A stretch of 64,000 nt of DNA from Mucilaginibacter galii (GTDB lineage: Bacteria; Bacteroidota; Bacteroidia; Sphingobacteriales; Sphingobacteriaceae), in the NCBI RefSeq assembly GCF_014635825.1, contig NZ_BMDO01000006.1, positions 186,001 through 250,000 on the forward strand, read 5' to 3'. Shown piece by piece: positions 26,801 through 36,113 of the stretch. Made by a program: the position numbers and the translations under genes. Each line of letters starts with the position of its first letter. The first letter of the stretch is position 1. Below the pieces are notes generated by a model. The model did not search any database. It saw nothing but the letters and a program-made list of their open reading frames with translations, and was not told where the DNA came from.

Positions 26801-27121
26801 AGCTGTGTACTCATGAGCGAGGGCAACTACTCTGATGCCTTTATTTTCCCCTGGGCTTATAAAGAATTGAAATTAGGTAAGCTCATTGGTATGCCGGTGG
26901 CAGGTACCGGTACCGCCGTATGGTGGGAACGCCAAATAGACGGCACGCTGGTTTTCGGCATTCCTATGGTATCAACCTGGGGTATTGGTGCCACCCACCC
27001 TACCGAGAACGCCCAGGTAGAACCCGATATTAAAGTGCAAAACGATTATAATAAGGTACTTTCCGGCGAAGATCAGCAACTGGAAACCGCGGTTAAGGAG
27101 ATGTTGAAAACGGTGAAGTAA
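23867..27121 (+). CDS. Tricorn-like S41 family protease
   Basis: A 1084-residue exported protein with signal peptide (ending SVFAQ). The N-terminal about 650 residues form WD40/PD40-like beta-propellers with repeated SPDGK units (PSLSPDGKWLAF, FSPDGRTLMYSV, FSPDGKKIAYLE). A linker near 570-595 is rich in K, P, T and A. Then come the tricorn C1 helix region with FEHAWKQVGKKFF, a PDZ region near 780-850 and the S41 peptidase core with GWLHDDLVTFLGG and the Ser-Asp in SEGNYSDAFIF. The length matches archaeal tricorn (about 1070). It should degrade peptides in the periplasm. Its stop is the first base group of a 37-bp palindromic arm. Confidence 0.93.
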   Translation: MKKLLLALFTFIIAQSSVFAQQHLLWMQQPSLSPDGKWLAFEYKGNLFKVPSAGGTAVPLTINSAYNGYPIWSHDGKTIAFASDRYGNFDVYTMPADGGSATRLTFSSDKDIPFDFSPDNQKVYFGTDRHDIYTSVRFPGNAYFMKMYVVPVKGGRSIMFNSAGTEYVHFNKTGDKFIYQDRKGYEDPWRKHHTSAVTRDIWVYDVPQKSYTKVSTYVGEDREPVWGSGDSFYYLSERNGNQNLYKSSLANTSSITQLTTFTKDPVRNLSRADDGLMAFTQNGELFTLREGGQPQKINISLSADFNGDQVQNMPVRGDATEIAVSPNGKEVALVYRGEIFVTSADGNITKRITNTPYQERMVQFSPDGRTLMYSVENAGSWDIYKTTLSVNSEPYFFAGTTLKSEPVVNTDKDEFQAVFSPDGKKIAYLEERNIVKVYDPATKKTVTVLPAGVNFSYSDGDQYFSWSPDSKYLLIQSEEGAFGRSEVALVKADGTGQRLNLTESGFDDGHAQWGLNGKMMYWLSDKLGMKNLSSGSQTDIYAMFFDQSAWDRFRLSKEDLDIRKQEEKRDSLDKVASKPTKSTPANAKTPAGVAPYAYEPNFKNLDDRVIRLTVGSASISDDVLSKDGEKLFYLAKYDKGYDLWQTMARTKETKVLAALNASGGSLELTPDGKSLFVLASGNVMKVNVEDGKITPVKINSTMDLDAAAERSYVFEHAWKQVGKKFFDPKLQGVDWNYYHTAYAQFLPHINNNYDFQILLSELLGELNGSHTGGRYSPVFPNADQTGALGLLYDQSKGGNGLVVTDIITGGPFDVARTKMRKGYVIDKIDGDAITDDSDWAKLLNHKVDKYTLISFHDPKTNTQYQENVKPVSPSFERSVLLYNRWVKRMERMTDSLSNGQVGYVHVQGMNDPSYRVTFDKVLGKNYGKKALIVDTRFNGGGWLHDDLVTFLGGKKYMELRPQGHPTEGGESLGKWNKPSCVLMSEGNYSDAFIFPWAYKELKLGKLIGMPVAGTGTAVWWERQIDGTLVFGIPMVSTWGIGATHPTENAQVEPDIKVQNDYNKVLSGEDQQLETAVKEMLKTVK

Positions 27122-27245
27122 CACCCCTCCCAACCCTCCCCAAAGGGGAGGGCTTTAAAAGATAAGTCATTTTAGTATATTCGGAATAACAACTTCCTCT
27201 AAACAAGAAAAGCCCTCCCCTTTGGGGAGGGTTGGGAGGGGTGTT
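27120..27245. repeat. GC-rich palindromic repeat (family E) with 37-bp perfect arms
   Basis: Arms 27120-27156 and 27209-27245 are perfect reverse complements, and each arm contains its own CCCTCCCC/GGGGAGGG hairpin. Both arms overlap the stop codons of the convergent genes (tricorn TAA and purD TAA), so the element fills the gap exactly. It probably also ends transcription in both directions. Confidence 0.85.
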
Positions 27246-28518
27246 ACAACAAATCAAACCCAATATCTTTTCTAAAGTACTTACCGTCATAATAAATACG
27301 GCTGGCATCCAGTGTGGATTGTTGCAGGGCGGTAAACAGATCATCCTGCAAAGAGGTAATGGCCAGCACCCGTCCGCCGGTAGTAATTACATCATCCCCT
27401 TGCATACCTGTACCCGCGTGGAAAGCGATGGAACCACGTACGTTATCTAACCCGCTAATTACTTTGTCTTTCAAATACTCGCCAGGGTAACCACCTGCTA
27501 CGCAAACTACGGTGGCCGCAATTTTGGGCGAAATGGAGAATTGCTTTTCTACCAAATTACCTTCTGCTACGCCCATCAGTAAATCAACTAAGTCAGATTC
27601 TATGCGGGGCAATACGCTTTCAGTTTCAGGGTCGCCCATGCGGCAGTTGTATTCAATGGTGTAGGGGTCGCCATCACAATTCATCAACCCTATAAAAATG
27701 AAGCCTTTGTAAGGTATGCCTTCTTGTTTTAAACCTTCTACGGTAGGGATCACAATGCGCTCTTCTACCTTTTGCATAAAGGCGGCATCGGCAAATGGTA
27801 CGGGAGATACTGAGCCCATGCCGCCGGTATTCAAGCCTGTATCGCCCTCGCCTATACGTTTATAGTCCTTGGCTTCGGGTAGTATTTTGTAGCTGTTGCC
27901 ATCTGTGAGTACAAAAACCGATAGCTCAATGCCTTGTAAAAATTGTTCTACTACTACTTTCGAACTGGCTTCGCCAAATTTTGCTTCGGTCAGCATTTCT
28001 ACTAATTCCTGCTGTGCTTCCTGTAATGAAAGGCATATTAAAACGCCTTTACCCGCAGCCAATCCATCCGCTTTTAAAACTATGGGTAAGCCTTGGGTAG
28101 CCAGGTAAGTTAAGCCATCCTGCAAAGTGTCGCGCGTAAACGTGCGCGATGCCGCTGTAGGGATGTTATGACGCTGCATAAACTGTTTAGAAAAATCTTT
28201 GCTGCCCTCTAATTGTGCGGCTTCGCGCTGCGGACCAATTACCGGGATGCTTTTCAGTTGTTCGTCATCCAAAAAGAAATCATGAATACCTTTTACCAGC
28301 GGTTCTTCGGGTCCAACCAAAACCAGGTTAATCCCGTTAGCCAATACAAAAGCTTTAATGCCTTCAAAATCGGTAACCTTCAAATCAACGTTGGTACCAA
28401 ACTGGCCTGTACCGGCATTACCGGGTGCTATAAAAAGTTTTTCGCATTGCGGGCTTTGGGTAAGTTTCCAGGCAAATGCACTCTCGCGGCCGCCCGAACC
28501 AATTAACAGGATATTCAT
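27244..28518 (-). CDS. purD: Phosphoribosylamine-glycine ligase
   Basis: A 424-residue ATP-grasp enzyme of purine synthesis. It joins phosphoribosylamine and glycine to make GAR. Seen: MNILLIGSGGRESAFAWKL at the start, GPEEPLVKGIHDFF, the ATP-binding KADGLAAGKGVLIC, NTGGMGSVSPVPF and the metal-binding YNCRMGDPETESVLPR. The ATG at 28518 fits the family; an in-frame start 30 bases upstream would add ten odd residues. It stands alone, convergent with the tricorn gene and divergent from secA. Confidence 0.96.
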   Translation of the reverse strand: MNILLIGSGGRESAFAWKLTQSPQCEKLFIAPGNAGTGQFGTNVDLKVTDFEGIKAFVLANGINLVLVGPEEPLVKGIHDFFLDDEQLKSIPVIGPQREAAQLEGSKDFSKQFMQRHNIPTAASRTFTRDTLQDGLTYLATQGLPIVLKADGLAAGKGVLICLSLQEAQQELVEMLTEAKFGEASSKVVVEQFLQGIELSVFVLTDGNSYKILPEAKDYKRIGEGDTGLNTGGMGSVSPVPFADAAFMQKVEERIVIPTVEGLKQEGIPYKGFIFIGLMNCDGDPYTIEYNCRMGDPETESVLPRIESDLVDLLMGVAEGNLVEKQFSISPKIAATVVCVAGGYPGEYLKDKVISGLDNVRGSIAFHAGTGMQGDDVITTGGRVLAITSLQDDLFTALQQSTLDASRIYYDGKYFRKDIGFDLL

Positions 28519-28547
28519 GGCGGTAAAGATAGAATTTTTGAGTAGCA

Positions 28548-28628
28548 AGTATCAAGTATTTAGTAGCAAGATTAGGTGCTTATATCACCGGTAAATGTCT
28601 TGATACTTGCTACTAAATACTTGATACT
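28548..28628. repeat. 23-bp perfect inverted repeat
   Basis: Arms 28548-28570 and 28606-28628 are exact reverse complements with a 35-base spacer, made of AGTATCAAGTATTTAGTAGC plus AAG. It lies between the divergent purD and secA. A TTG at 28621 inside the arm and TACCTTTA at 28643 give a weak promoter candidate for secA. Confidence 0.7.
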
Positions 28629-28718
28629 CCCTGCAAATTTCCTACCTTTACCTGCCATAATGGCCTTTACAACCTATTGGCGCAATTGTTGGTTTAGACG
28701 GAATATATTTTATTGAAC

Positions 28719-31700
28719 ATGTTAGGATTTATTAGTAAGCTTTTTGGAAGCAAATCGGAGCGCGATGTTAAAGCCATCCAGCCACTGGTTGAAAAAATAA
28801 AAAGCGAATTTGCCAAGCTCGAAAATATCAGCAACGATGAGCTACGGGCCATGACCATCAATTTTAAAGAAAGAATTGCACAGGGTTTGGCCATCATTGA
28901 TGAGCAGATTGCTGCCATTAAAAGTGATATAGAAACCAATCTGGATATGGATGTAAATGCCAAGGTTGATTTGTATACCCGTATTGATAAGCTGGAAAAA
29001 GATCGCAATAAGGAACTTGAAGTTATTTTATTAAATATATTGCCCGAAGCTTTTGCCGTAGTTAAAGAAACAGCAAAACGTTTTTCGGCAGGCAATGGCA
29101 TTGAAGTTACCGCTACTGAATTTGACCGCTACTTAGCCTCTAAAAAAGGTAACGTGGTACTTAAAGGTGATAAAGCTCACCACAGTAGCACCTGGAAGGC
29201 TGCCGGTAACGATGTTACCTGGAACATGGTACATTACGATGTTCAGTTGATAGGTGGTACCGTACTGCACAGCGGTAAAATTGCCGAGATGGCCACAGGT
29301 GAGGGTAAAACGCTGGTAGCAACACTACCTGCTTACTTGAATGCACTTGCCGGACAAGGCGTACACATTGTAACCGTGAACGATTACCTGGCACGCCGTG
29401 ACTCGGAGTGGATGGGCCCGTTGTACGAGTTCCACGGTTTATCGGTTGATTGTATTGACAAGCACGAGCCAAACTCTGAGGAGCGCCGCAATGCTTACCT
29501 GGCCGATATTACTTTTGGCACCAACAACGAGTTTGGTTTTGATTACCTGCGTGACAATATGACACGCACACCTGAAGAATTGGTACAGCGCAAACTGCAC
29601 TTTGCCATGGTGGATGAGGTTGACTCCGTGTTAGTGGATGATGCCCGTACCCCTTTAATTATATCAGGCCCTATACCTCGTGGCGATGAGCACGAGTTTT
29701 ATATGCTGAAACCACGTATAGAGCGTTTGGTGAATGCACAAAAAGCATACATCAACACTGCTTTAAACGAAGCTAAAAAACAAATTGCCGAAGGTAAAAC
29801 CGGCATTGATGATGGTGGTTTAGCATTATTGCGCGCGCACCGTGGTTTACCTAAGAGCAAAGCCTTAATTAAATTTTTAAGTGAGGGCGGTAACCGTACC
29901 GTACTGCAAAAAACGGAGAATAGTTACATGCAAGACCAGGGCAAGGATATGCCTAAGGTTGATACAGAACTGTTCTTCGTTATAGACGAAAAAAACAACT
30001 CGGTAGAACTGACCGAAAAAGGTATTCATCTGATCACCGCATCTGGCGAAGACACTAATTTCTTCGTGATGCCTGATGTAGGTACCGAAATTGCCAAGAT
30101 TGAAAAATCAGACCTTTCTGCCGAAGATAAACTGGCGCATAAAGATGAACTGATGCGCGATTTTTCTATCAAGTCTGAGCGTATACACTCCATTAACCAA
30201 TTGCTAAAAGCCTATACCCTGTTTGAAAAGGATACCGAATACATCCTGGATGAAGGTAAAGTGAAAATTGTAGATGAGCAAACCGGCCGTGTATTAGATG
30301 GCCGCCGTTACTCTGATGGTTTACACCAGGCTATTGAGGCTAAAGAAAATGTGAAGGTAGAAGATGCTACCCAAACCTTTGCCACCATTACGCTGCAAAA
30401 CTATTTCCGTATGTACCACAAGCTTTGCGGTATGACGGGTACTGCCGTAACTGAAGCCGGCGAGCTTTGGGAAATTTACAAACTGGATGTGGTAGAAATA
30501 CCAACCAACGTAAAAGCCCAGCGCGATGACCGTCAGGATTTGGTATACCGCACCATGCGCGAAAAATATAATGCCGTAGCCGAAGAAATTGTAAAACTGA
30601 CCGAAGCCGGCAGACCAGTACTGGTAGGTACTACCTCAGTAGAAATTTCGGAGTTACTAAGCCGTATGCTGAAACTGCGTGGCATCAAGCATAACGTACT
30701 GAATGCTAAGATGCACCAGAAAGAGGCCGACATTGTGGCCGAAGCTGGTCAGGCAGGTACTGTTACTATAGCCACCAACATGGCCGGTCGTGGTACAGAT
30801 ATTAAGCTTGGTAAAGGTGTTAAGGAATCGGGTGGTTTAGCCATTGTAGGTACCGAACGCCATGAATCTCGCCGTGTTGACAGGCAGTTGCGTGGTCGTG
30901 CCGGTCGTCAGGGAGATCCGGGTTCTTCACAGTTCTTTGTATCGTTGGAGGATAACCTGATGCGTTTATTCGGATCGGAGCGTATCTCCAACCTCATGGT
31001 GCGTATGGGTATTGAAGAGGGCGAAGTAATTCAGCACTCTATGATCTCTAAATCTATTGAGCGTGCGCAAAAGAAAGTAGAAGAAAACAACTTTGGTATA
31101 CGTAAGCGTTTGCTGGAGTATGATGATGTGATGAACTCACAGCGTACCGTAGTTTATGCTAAACGTAAAAACGCCTTGTTTGGCGAGCGTTTGGAAGTAG
31201 ACATCAGCAACACCATTTACGATGTGGTTGAGGATGTGGTTACTGAGTACAAAGAAGCTAACAACTATGAAGGTTTCCAACTGGAAATGATCCGTTTGTT
31301 CTCTGTTGATCCGGAAATTACCCAGGAAGAGTTTGCCGCAGCTAATTTGAATAACCTGATAGAAGGCACCTCAAACGTAGTAACCGACTTTTACAAACGT
31401 AAAACCGAAGCTATATCTGAGCAGGCTTACCCTGTTTTGAAAGATGTATACGAAACCCGCGGCGAGTACGTGGAAAACATTGTGGTGCCATTTACCGATG
31501 GTGTACACGGTATACAGGTAGCCGTTCCGTTGAAAAAAGCAGTTGAAAATCATGGTTTGGAAGTGTTCAAGTCTTTTGAGAAGAACGTAACCTTGTACCT
31601 GATAGACGATGCATGGAAAGAGCATTTGCGTGAAATGGATGAGTTGAAGCAATCGGTACAAAATGCCGTTTACGAGCAAAAAGATCCGCTGTTGGTTTAT

Positions 31701-32015
31701 AAGTTCGAAGCATTCCAACTATTCCGCCAAATGCTGGCTACGGTAAATAAAGAATTGGTGAGCTTCCTGTTCAGAGGTGGTATTCCGGTTCAGCAAGCTC
31801 CCGAAGAAATTCGCGAAGCCCGTCCTGAGCCTAAGACCGATATGCGCCAAATGCGTATGAGCAAACCTGAACTTGATACAGATGGCACTGTTATACAGCT
31901 TGAGGATCAGGAACCACAAAAACAAGTGCCCGCTAAAGCCGAGCAACGCATTGGCCGTAACGACCCCTGCCCTTGCGGTAGCGGTAAAAAGTTTAAAAAC
32001 TGCCACGGCGCGTAA
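28719..32015 (+). CDS. secA: Preprotein translocase ATPase SecA
   Basis: A 1098-residue motor of the Sec pathway, longer than the about 900-residue E. coli protein, as usual in Bacteroidota. The Walker A box is [14 protein letters not shown] near residue 195, and the DEAD-like box is [17 protein letters not shown]. Helicase motif regions [13 protein letters not shown] and [16 protein letters not shown] are present. The C-terminus has the zinc-binding SEC-C tail ([17 protein letters not shown]) for SecB or ribosome binding. Insertions near residues 370-440 account for part of the extra length. The ATG at 28719 is preferred over a TTG two codons upstream. Confidence 0.97.
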   Translation: MLGFISKLFGSKSERDVKAIQPLVEKIKSEFAKLENISNDELRAMTINFKERIAQGLAIIDEQIAAIKSDIETNLDMDVNAKVDLYTRIDKLEKDRNKELEVILLNILPEAFAVVKETAKRFSAGNGIEVTATEFDRYLASKKGNVVLKGDKAHHSSTWKAAGNDVTWNMVHYDVQLIGGTVLHSGKIAEMATGEGKTLVATLPAYLNALAGQGVHIVTVNDYLARRDSEWMGPLYEFHGLSVDCIDKHEPNSEERRNAYLADITFGTNNEFGFDYLRDNMTRTPEELVQRKLHFAMVDEVDSVLVDDARTPLIISGPIPRGDEHEFYMLKPRIERLVNAQKAYINTALNEAKKQIAEGKTGIDDGGLALLRAHRGLPKSKALIKFLSEGGNRTVLQKTENSYMQDQGKDMPKVDTELFFVIDEKNNSVELTEKGIHLITASGEDTNFFVMPDVGTEIAKIEKSDLSAEDKLAHKDELMRDFSIKSERIHSINQLLKAYTLFEKDTEYILDEGKVKIVDEQTGRVLDGRRYSDGLHQAIEAKENVKVEDATQTFATITLQNYFRMYHKLCGMTGTAVTEAGELWEIYKLDVVEIPTNVKAQRDDRQDLVYRTMREKYNAVAEEIVKLTEAGRPVLVGTTSVEISELLSRMLKLRGIKHNVLNAKMHQKEADIVAEAGQAGTVTIATNMAGRGTDIKLGKGVKESGGLAIVGTERHESRRVDRQLRGRAGRQGDPGSSQFFVSLEDNLMRLFGSERISNLMVRMGIEEGEVIQHSMISKSIERAQKKVEENNFGIRKRLLEYDDVMNSQRTVVYAKRKNALFGERLEVDISNTIYDVVEDVVTEYKEANNYEGFQLEMIRLFSVDPEITQEEFAAANLNNLIEGTSNVVTDFYKRKTEAISEQAYPVLKDVYETRGEYVENIVVPFTDGVHGIQVAVPLKKAVENHGLEVFKSFEKNVTLYLIDDAWKEHLREMDELKQSVQNAVYEQKDPLLVYKFEAFQLFRQMLATVNKELVSFLFRGGIPVQQAPEEIREARPEPKTDMRQMRMSKPELDTDGTVIQLEDQEPQKQVPAKAEQRIGRNDPCPCGSGKKFKNCHGA

Positions 32016-32040
32016 GGAGTTAATCAAATAAATACAATCG

Positions 32041-32122
32041 TATCATTGCGAGGTACGAAGCAATCCTATGTGCAGGCAAACAGCCTTAAAAGCGCATATT
32101 GCTTCGAACCTCGCAATTGATG
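32041..32122. repeat. Palindromic repeat, family B
   Basis: Arms ATCATTGCGAGGTACGAAGC and GCTTCGAACCTCGCAATTGA, nearly perfect reverse complements around about 40 bases. A perfect-armed copy lies at 52413-52502. It follows the secA stop. Confidence 0.75.
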
Positions 32123-32162
32123 TTATAAGAGGTAATGCATAAGTTCAAAAACACTAAATATG

Positions 32163-32224
32163 GTCAGTCTGAGCCTGTGGAAGACTTAGCCGAACGCATA
32201 ATGCTTCGACAAGCTCAGCATGAC
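32163..32224. repeat. Palindromic repeat, family C, overlapping SPOR gene 5' end
   Basis: Arms GTCAGTCTGAGCCTGTGGAA and TTCGACAAGCTCAGCATGAC pair with few mismatches. The right arm lies inside the open frame of the SPOR-domain gene. A copy in the opposite arm order occurs at 51873-51947. Confidence 0.75.
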
Positions 32225-32683
32225 ATTTTTTTTAAATTAACTTTTATTACTTATGTGTTGATACTTTTCAGCATACAGGTTAGCCATGCCCAAACTGCAC
32301 CCACCCGCGGCCATTTAGAGATTATTAAGGATTCCCGCATAGATTCTCTCATTGCTCATCGCTATACCGTTGGCAAAGGTGGTTCAAGCCGTACAGCCAG
32401 CAGCAGTATATCGGCATACGGTTACCGTGTGCAGTTTTACAGCGGACCTAACCGTAAGGAGGCTTTTAATGCGCAGAACCGGTTATTGCAAATGCATCCC
32501 GAGCTGCGGACTTACATCAATTACAAGGAACCCAACTTTAAAGTAAAAGCAGGTGATTTTCGTAGTCGGCTGGAGGCTACAAAACTCATACAAGACCTTA
32601 AAGGCATATTTTCCAGCCTGTTCATCATATCCGAAAGAATTAATCCGCCGAAACTGGCCGATCCAAATACCACCCCGCAATGA
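32201..32683 (+). CDS. Exported SPOR-domain protein
   Basis: A 160-residue protein. After a short odd leader comes a signal peptide core (LTFITYVLILFSIQVSHAQ). The C-terminal about 75 residues are a SPOR domain, a fold that binds denuded peptidoglycan: YGYRVQFYSGPNRKEAFN, then FKVKAGDFRSRLEATKL. The start is uncertain. The open frame reaches an ATG at 32135, but that and the ATG at 32201 read through a family C palindrome, so the residues before the signal core are repeat-derived. The stop overlaps the M20 start (ATGA), giving an operon. Confidence 0.82.
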   Translation: MLRQAQHDIFFKLTFITYVLILFSIQVSHAQTAPTRGHLEIIKDSRIDSLIAHRYTVGKGGSSRTASSSISAYGYRVQFYSGPNRKEAFNAQNRLLQMHPELRTYINYKEPNFKVKAGDFRSRLEATKLIQDLKGIFSSLFIISERINPPKLADPNTTPQ

Positions 32684-33864
32684 TCAAAGAACAAATACAA
32701 GAGCTTTCTCAAAAAGTATTTAACGATGTAGTGGCCAACCGCCGTCATTTGCATGCACATCCCGAATTATCATTTAACGAGGTAGCCACCTCGGCTTATG
32801 TGGCAGCCAAGTTAGATGAACTGAACATCCCTCATGTCCGCATGGCCGATAACGGTATTGTGGGCTTGTTGAAAGGGAGCAAACCATCCGACCAGGTAGT
32901 TGCCCTTCGTGCCGATATGGATGCCTTACCTATTCTGGAAGCTAACGACGTGCCTTACAAATCGACCAATCCTGGCGTAATGCATGCTTGTGGTCATGAT
33001 GTGCACACTTCTTCATTATTGGGTACCGCTACGATACTAAGCAATTTGAAAGATCAGTTTGCCGGTACTATTAAATTTATATTCCAGCCTGCCGAGGAGA
33101 AATTGCCCGGCGGTGCAAATTTGATGATACAGCAGGGCGTGTTAGAAAATCCTAAGCCCCATGCGGTATTAGGCCAGCACGTAATGCCGTTGATTGATGC
33201 CGGCAAGGTAGGTTTCCGTGCCGGTAAATATATGGCCAGCACCGATGAGATTTATGTAACCGTAAAAGGTAAAGGCGGCCATGGTGCGCAACCACAACAA
33301 AATATCGACCCGGTTATTATTACCGCCCATATGCTTACAGCCCTGCAGCAGGTAGTAAGCCGCTTTGCCGACCCTAAAAGTCCGTCTGTATTATCGTTTG
33401 GTAAAGTGATTGCCAATGGGGCTACCAACATTATCCCCAACGAGGTTTACCTGGAAGGCACTTTCCGTACTATGGACGAGAAATGGCGTAACGAAGCACA
33501 CATCCGCATGAAGAAAATGGCCGAAGGCATTGCCGAAAGCATGGGTGGCAGCTGCGATTTCAACATCGTGCGTGGCTATCCGTTCCTCATCAACGAAGAA
33601 AAACTAACCGCCTCCGTACGTGGCCATGCCGAAGATTACCTGGGGAAAGAGAACGTATTAGACCTCGACATCTGGATGGCAGCCGAAGATTTTGCCTATT
33701 ACTCGCAGGTAGCCGACAGTTGCTTTTACCGCCTGGGTACCCGCAATGAAAGCCGTGGCATCACATCAGCAGTACACACCCCAACTTTTGATGTGGAAGA
33801 AAGTGCGTTGGGTGTAAGTACTGGTTTAATGGCTTACATGGCGTTGAAGCAATTGGGTAACTGA
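32680..33864 (+). CDS. M20 family amidohydrolase
   Basis: A 394-residue zinc peptidase/amidohydrolase of the IAA-amino-acid hydrolase/hippuricase type. The N-terminus is NRRHLHAHPELSFNE, metal-site motifs are RADMDALPI and HACGHDVHTSSLLG, the catalytic Glu is in FQPAEEKLPGGA and a dimer-domain motif reads GKGGHGAQPQQNIDP. The last ligand is His in AVHTPTF. There is no signal peptide, so it is cytosolic. It overlaps the SPOR gene by four bases and ends at a bidirectional terminator. The substrate is probably an N-acyl amino acid. Confidence 0.93.
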   Translation: MIKEQIQELSQKVFNDVVANRRHLHAHPELSFNEVATSAYVAAKLDELNIPHVRMADNGIVGLLKGSKPSDQVVALRADMDALPILEANDVPYKSTNPGVMHACGHDVHTSSLLGTATILSNLKDQFAGTIKFIFQPAEEKLPGGANLMIQQGVLENPKPHAVLGQHVMPLIDAGKVGFRAGKYMASTDEIYVTVKGKGGHGAQPQQNIDPVIITAHMLTALQQVVSRFADPKSPSVLSFGKVIANGATNIIPNEVYLEGTFRTMDEKWRNEAHIRMKKMAEGIAESMGGSCDFNIVRGYPFLINEEKLTASVRGHAEDYLGKENVLDLDIWMAAEDFAYYSQVADSCFYRLGTRNESRGITSAVHTPTFDVEESALGVSTGLMAYMALKQLGN

Positions 33865-33881
33865 TAAAGCAACAATAGGAA

Positions 33882-33913
33882 ACAAAAAGAGCTGCTAATG
33901 CAGCTCTTTTTGT
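33882..33913. terminator. Bidirectional hairpin terminator
   Basis: Perfect 14-bp stem (33882-33895 with 33900-33913) with a 4-base loop and A/T-runs. It separates the convergent M20 and TlpA genes. Confidence 0.85.
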
Positions 33914-33920
33914 TTAAACC

Positions 33921-34640
33921 TCACTTTTCATCTTTAACTAACACCTCAGCGAGTTTTACATCCAAAGCATCGCCGCGCAAATTCTTGGCTATCAACTTCC
34001 CAGCAGGGTCAACTAAGAAACTTTGAGGTACGGCTTGTATACCGTAAAGCTTAGCCACTTGATTATCCCAATATTGCAGGTCAGACACCTGATACCACGC
34101 TAAACCATCAGCTTTAATAGCACTCAACCAGGCTTCCTTCTTTCTATCGAGCGATACGCCAACGATCACCAGATTTTTAGATTTAAACCTGTTATAAAGT
34201 TTCACCAGTGCCGGATTAGCTTGCCGACAGGGTACACACCAGGAAGCCCAGAAGTCAATCAGCACATAACTACCCCGGAACTGACTTAAGCTCAATAGAT
34301 GGCCATCGGCATCGGTTGATGTAAAATCAGGCATGGTGTTACCAATAATTACATTTTTCATTCCCTCCAGTTGCCGGCCAAATTTCAACCCGGCAGGACT
34401 TTGCTTTAAGCTGTTGCCCAAGAGTTTAAATAACGGTTCTATGGTTGTATAATCGTACGTAAAGGATAATCCTTTTACCATCCTCAGGCTTTTGGCATCG
34501 TTTGGATGTTTAACAATGTACGAACGAATGGTATTAACCTGTGCCGTGTCTTCGTTTGCTGTTAATACACCAGCATTACAGATAATTGCATAAGCACTCC
34601 ACAAGATTATGGTCAGTAAAATATATTTCACAGTAGTCAT
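33921..34640 (-). CDS. TlpA-like thiol-disulfide protein, short paralogue
   Basis: A 239-residue exported protein with N-terminal signal/anchor (YILLTIILWSAYAIICNAG). Residues about 105-235 are a TlpA/ResA thioredoxin fold with active site WASWCVPCRQ. A cis-Pro region is AVPQSFLVDP. From about residue 60 on it aligns along its whole length with the neighbour at 34714 (GMKNVIIG, LDRKKEAWLSAI, LIAKNLRGDALD), but it lacks that protein's N-terminal DUF4369 domain. The two arose by tandem duplication. The active site is CVPC instead of CGPC. It follows the long paralogue by 73 bases on the same strand. Confidence 0.9.
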   Translation of the reverse strand: MTTVKYILLTIILWSAYAIICNAGVLTANEDTAQVNTIRSYIVKHPNDAKSLRMVKGLSFTYDYTTIEPLFKLLGNSLKQSPAGLKFGRQLEGMKNVIIGNTMPDFTSTDADGHLLSLSQFRGSYVLIDFWASWCVPCRQANPALVKLYNRFKSKNLVIVGVSLDRKKEAWLSAIKADGLAWYQVSDLQYWDNQVAKLYGIQAVPQSFLVDPAGKLIAKNLRGDALDVKLAEVLVKDEK

Positions 34641-34713
34641 AATTAAGATAAAAGCAAAACAGGCATTACTTTTTAAAGCAATGCCTGTCTTATTATTATT
34701 GATAATTCAACGG

Positions 34714-35874
34714 TTATTCTTCAGCTTTCACTTTTTCTTGCTTAGCCAACACTTCGGCCAGCTTGGCATCCAACGCATCGCCGCGCAGGTTTTTGGCTAT
34801 CACTTTACCGTTAGGGTCTAAAAGGAAGTTTTGGGGGATGGCTTGTACGCCGTACAGTTTGGCCAAATCGTTATCCCAAAATTTAAGGTCAGATACCTGT
34901 GTCCATTGCAAGCCATCTTTGTGGATAGCGGCCAGCCACTTGGCTTTGGCATCCGGGCGGTCTAACGATACGCCTAAAATGGTAAAGTTGCGGTCTTTGT
35001 ATTTGTTAAAGGTGCGTACCACATTAGGATTTTCCTGGCGGCAAGGGCCGCACCATGATGCCCAAAGATCAACCAGCAGGTATTTACCTCTGAACGATGA
35101 CAGTTTCACCATAACGCCATTGGTATCGGCCATGGCAAAATCAGTAGCGGTAGCGCCAATGGCTACGTTTTTCATACCGGCCAGTTGGGCAGCAAACTTT
35201 TTACCGCTTTCGCTATCTTTAATTGTGGGCGACAAGGCGGCAAATATCGGTGCTATCTCGGCATAATCTGTACTGTAGGCCAGGTTACGGATGAGGTTTA
35301 AACTGATCAATGATTTAGGATAGGCTTTAACAAACTTCTTGCTGATCCCGTCAGACAGTTCGTCAGCTTTCTTATCCATTGCATCCATCTCAGCCTTAAA
35401 CTCGGCCGATTCGCGCTGGGCTGGCGTGGCCGCTTTACGCTTGGCGCTCATGGCAGCATAAATATCGTTCACCGGCTTGTTGGCCAGTTTATAAGCTTCG
35501 TTCTCTATATTGGTTTGAGTACCTCCTACCGTAGCTGTTTGCATAGAATCAACCGCATTCTTAACGGTAATTACACCCGGTTCCAGGTAAATTTGCTGAT
35601 AATCGCGGGCTTTGCTCATGCCGGTACCGGCCCTGTTCATGATCAGGTAAGCCTGGGAAGGTATCTTAGCAGTTTCGCCTTTAAACTCAAATTCACCATT
35701 TTTAATGGCAACCGAATCATCAATGGTTTTGCCATCTTTACGGTACTCAAGGTAAGCCATTGCAGGGGTGCTTACCGCACCTACTTTTCCTTTAACGGTG
35801 AAAGCTCCGGTCGGGGCCTGGGCCATGGCGGCTAAAGGCAGGGCGGCCAATAATGTAAAGACTGCTTTTTTCAT
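34714..35874 (-). CDS. TlpA family thioredoxin with N-terminal DUF4369 domain
   Basis: A 386-residue protein with signal peptide (ending AMAQ). Residues about 25-120 form the DUF4369 beta-domain (FTVKGKVGAVSTPAMAYLEY). A helical linker rich in K, A and E lies near 130-190. The thioredoxin domain near 245-380 has the active site LWASWCGPCRQ and the Pro loop AIPQNFLLDP. Such proteins are periplasmic or lipid-facing reductases in Bacteroidota, perhaps in cytochrome or envelope disulfide repair. It is the longer, probably ancestral, member of the duplicated pair with 33921. Confidence 0.93.
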   Translation of the reverse strand: MKKAVFTLLAALPLAAMAQAPTGAFTVKGKVGAVSTPAMAYLEYRKDGKTIDDSVAIKNGEFEFKGETAKIPSQAYLIMNRAGTGMSKARDYQQIYLEPGVITVKNAVDSMQTATVGGTQTNIENEAYKLANKPVNDIYAAMSAKRKAATPAQRESAEFKAEMDAMDKKADELSDGISKKFVKAYPKSLISLNLIRNLAYSTDYAEIAPIFAALSPTIKDSESGKKFAAQLAGMKNVAIGATATDFAMADTNGVMVKLSSFRGKYLLVDLWASWCGPCRQENPNVVRTFNKYKDRNFTILGVSLDRPDAKAKWLAAIHKDGLQWTQVSDLKFWDNDLAKLYGVQAIPQNFLLDPNGKVIAKNLRGDALDAKLAEVLAKQEKVKAEE

Positions 35875-36113
35875 ATATTTTTAAGTGTATGTAAATCGTG
35901 TATTCACAAATCTAATATTGTAAAACGTTAAATCCAACAGCTAATCAAGCTTTTATCAATATTAAAAAAAGACTACCAAATAAGTAGAATATTTTACGCA
36001 ATTATAAATATTCATGCTTGGAAAACTGGCAGCCCCTTTCTATTTTTTCTGATGCACTATCCAATTCCCTTAAAAAAATCATAAATTGCAACTTTACTAA
36101 AATACATCGGGCC

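Noticed and set aside
27120-27245. Insertion sequence
   Set aside because: The arms enclose only about 50 bases and no transposase; it is a palindromic repeat, not an IS.
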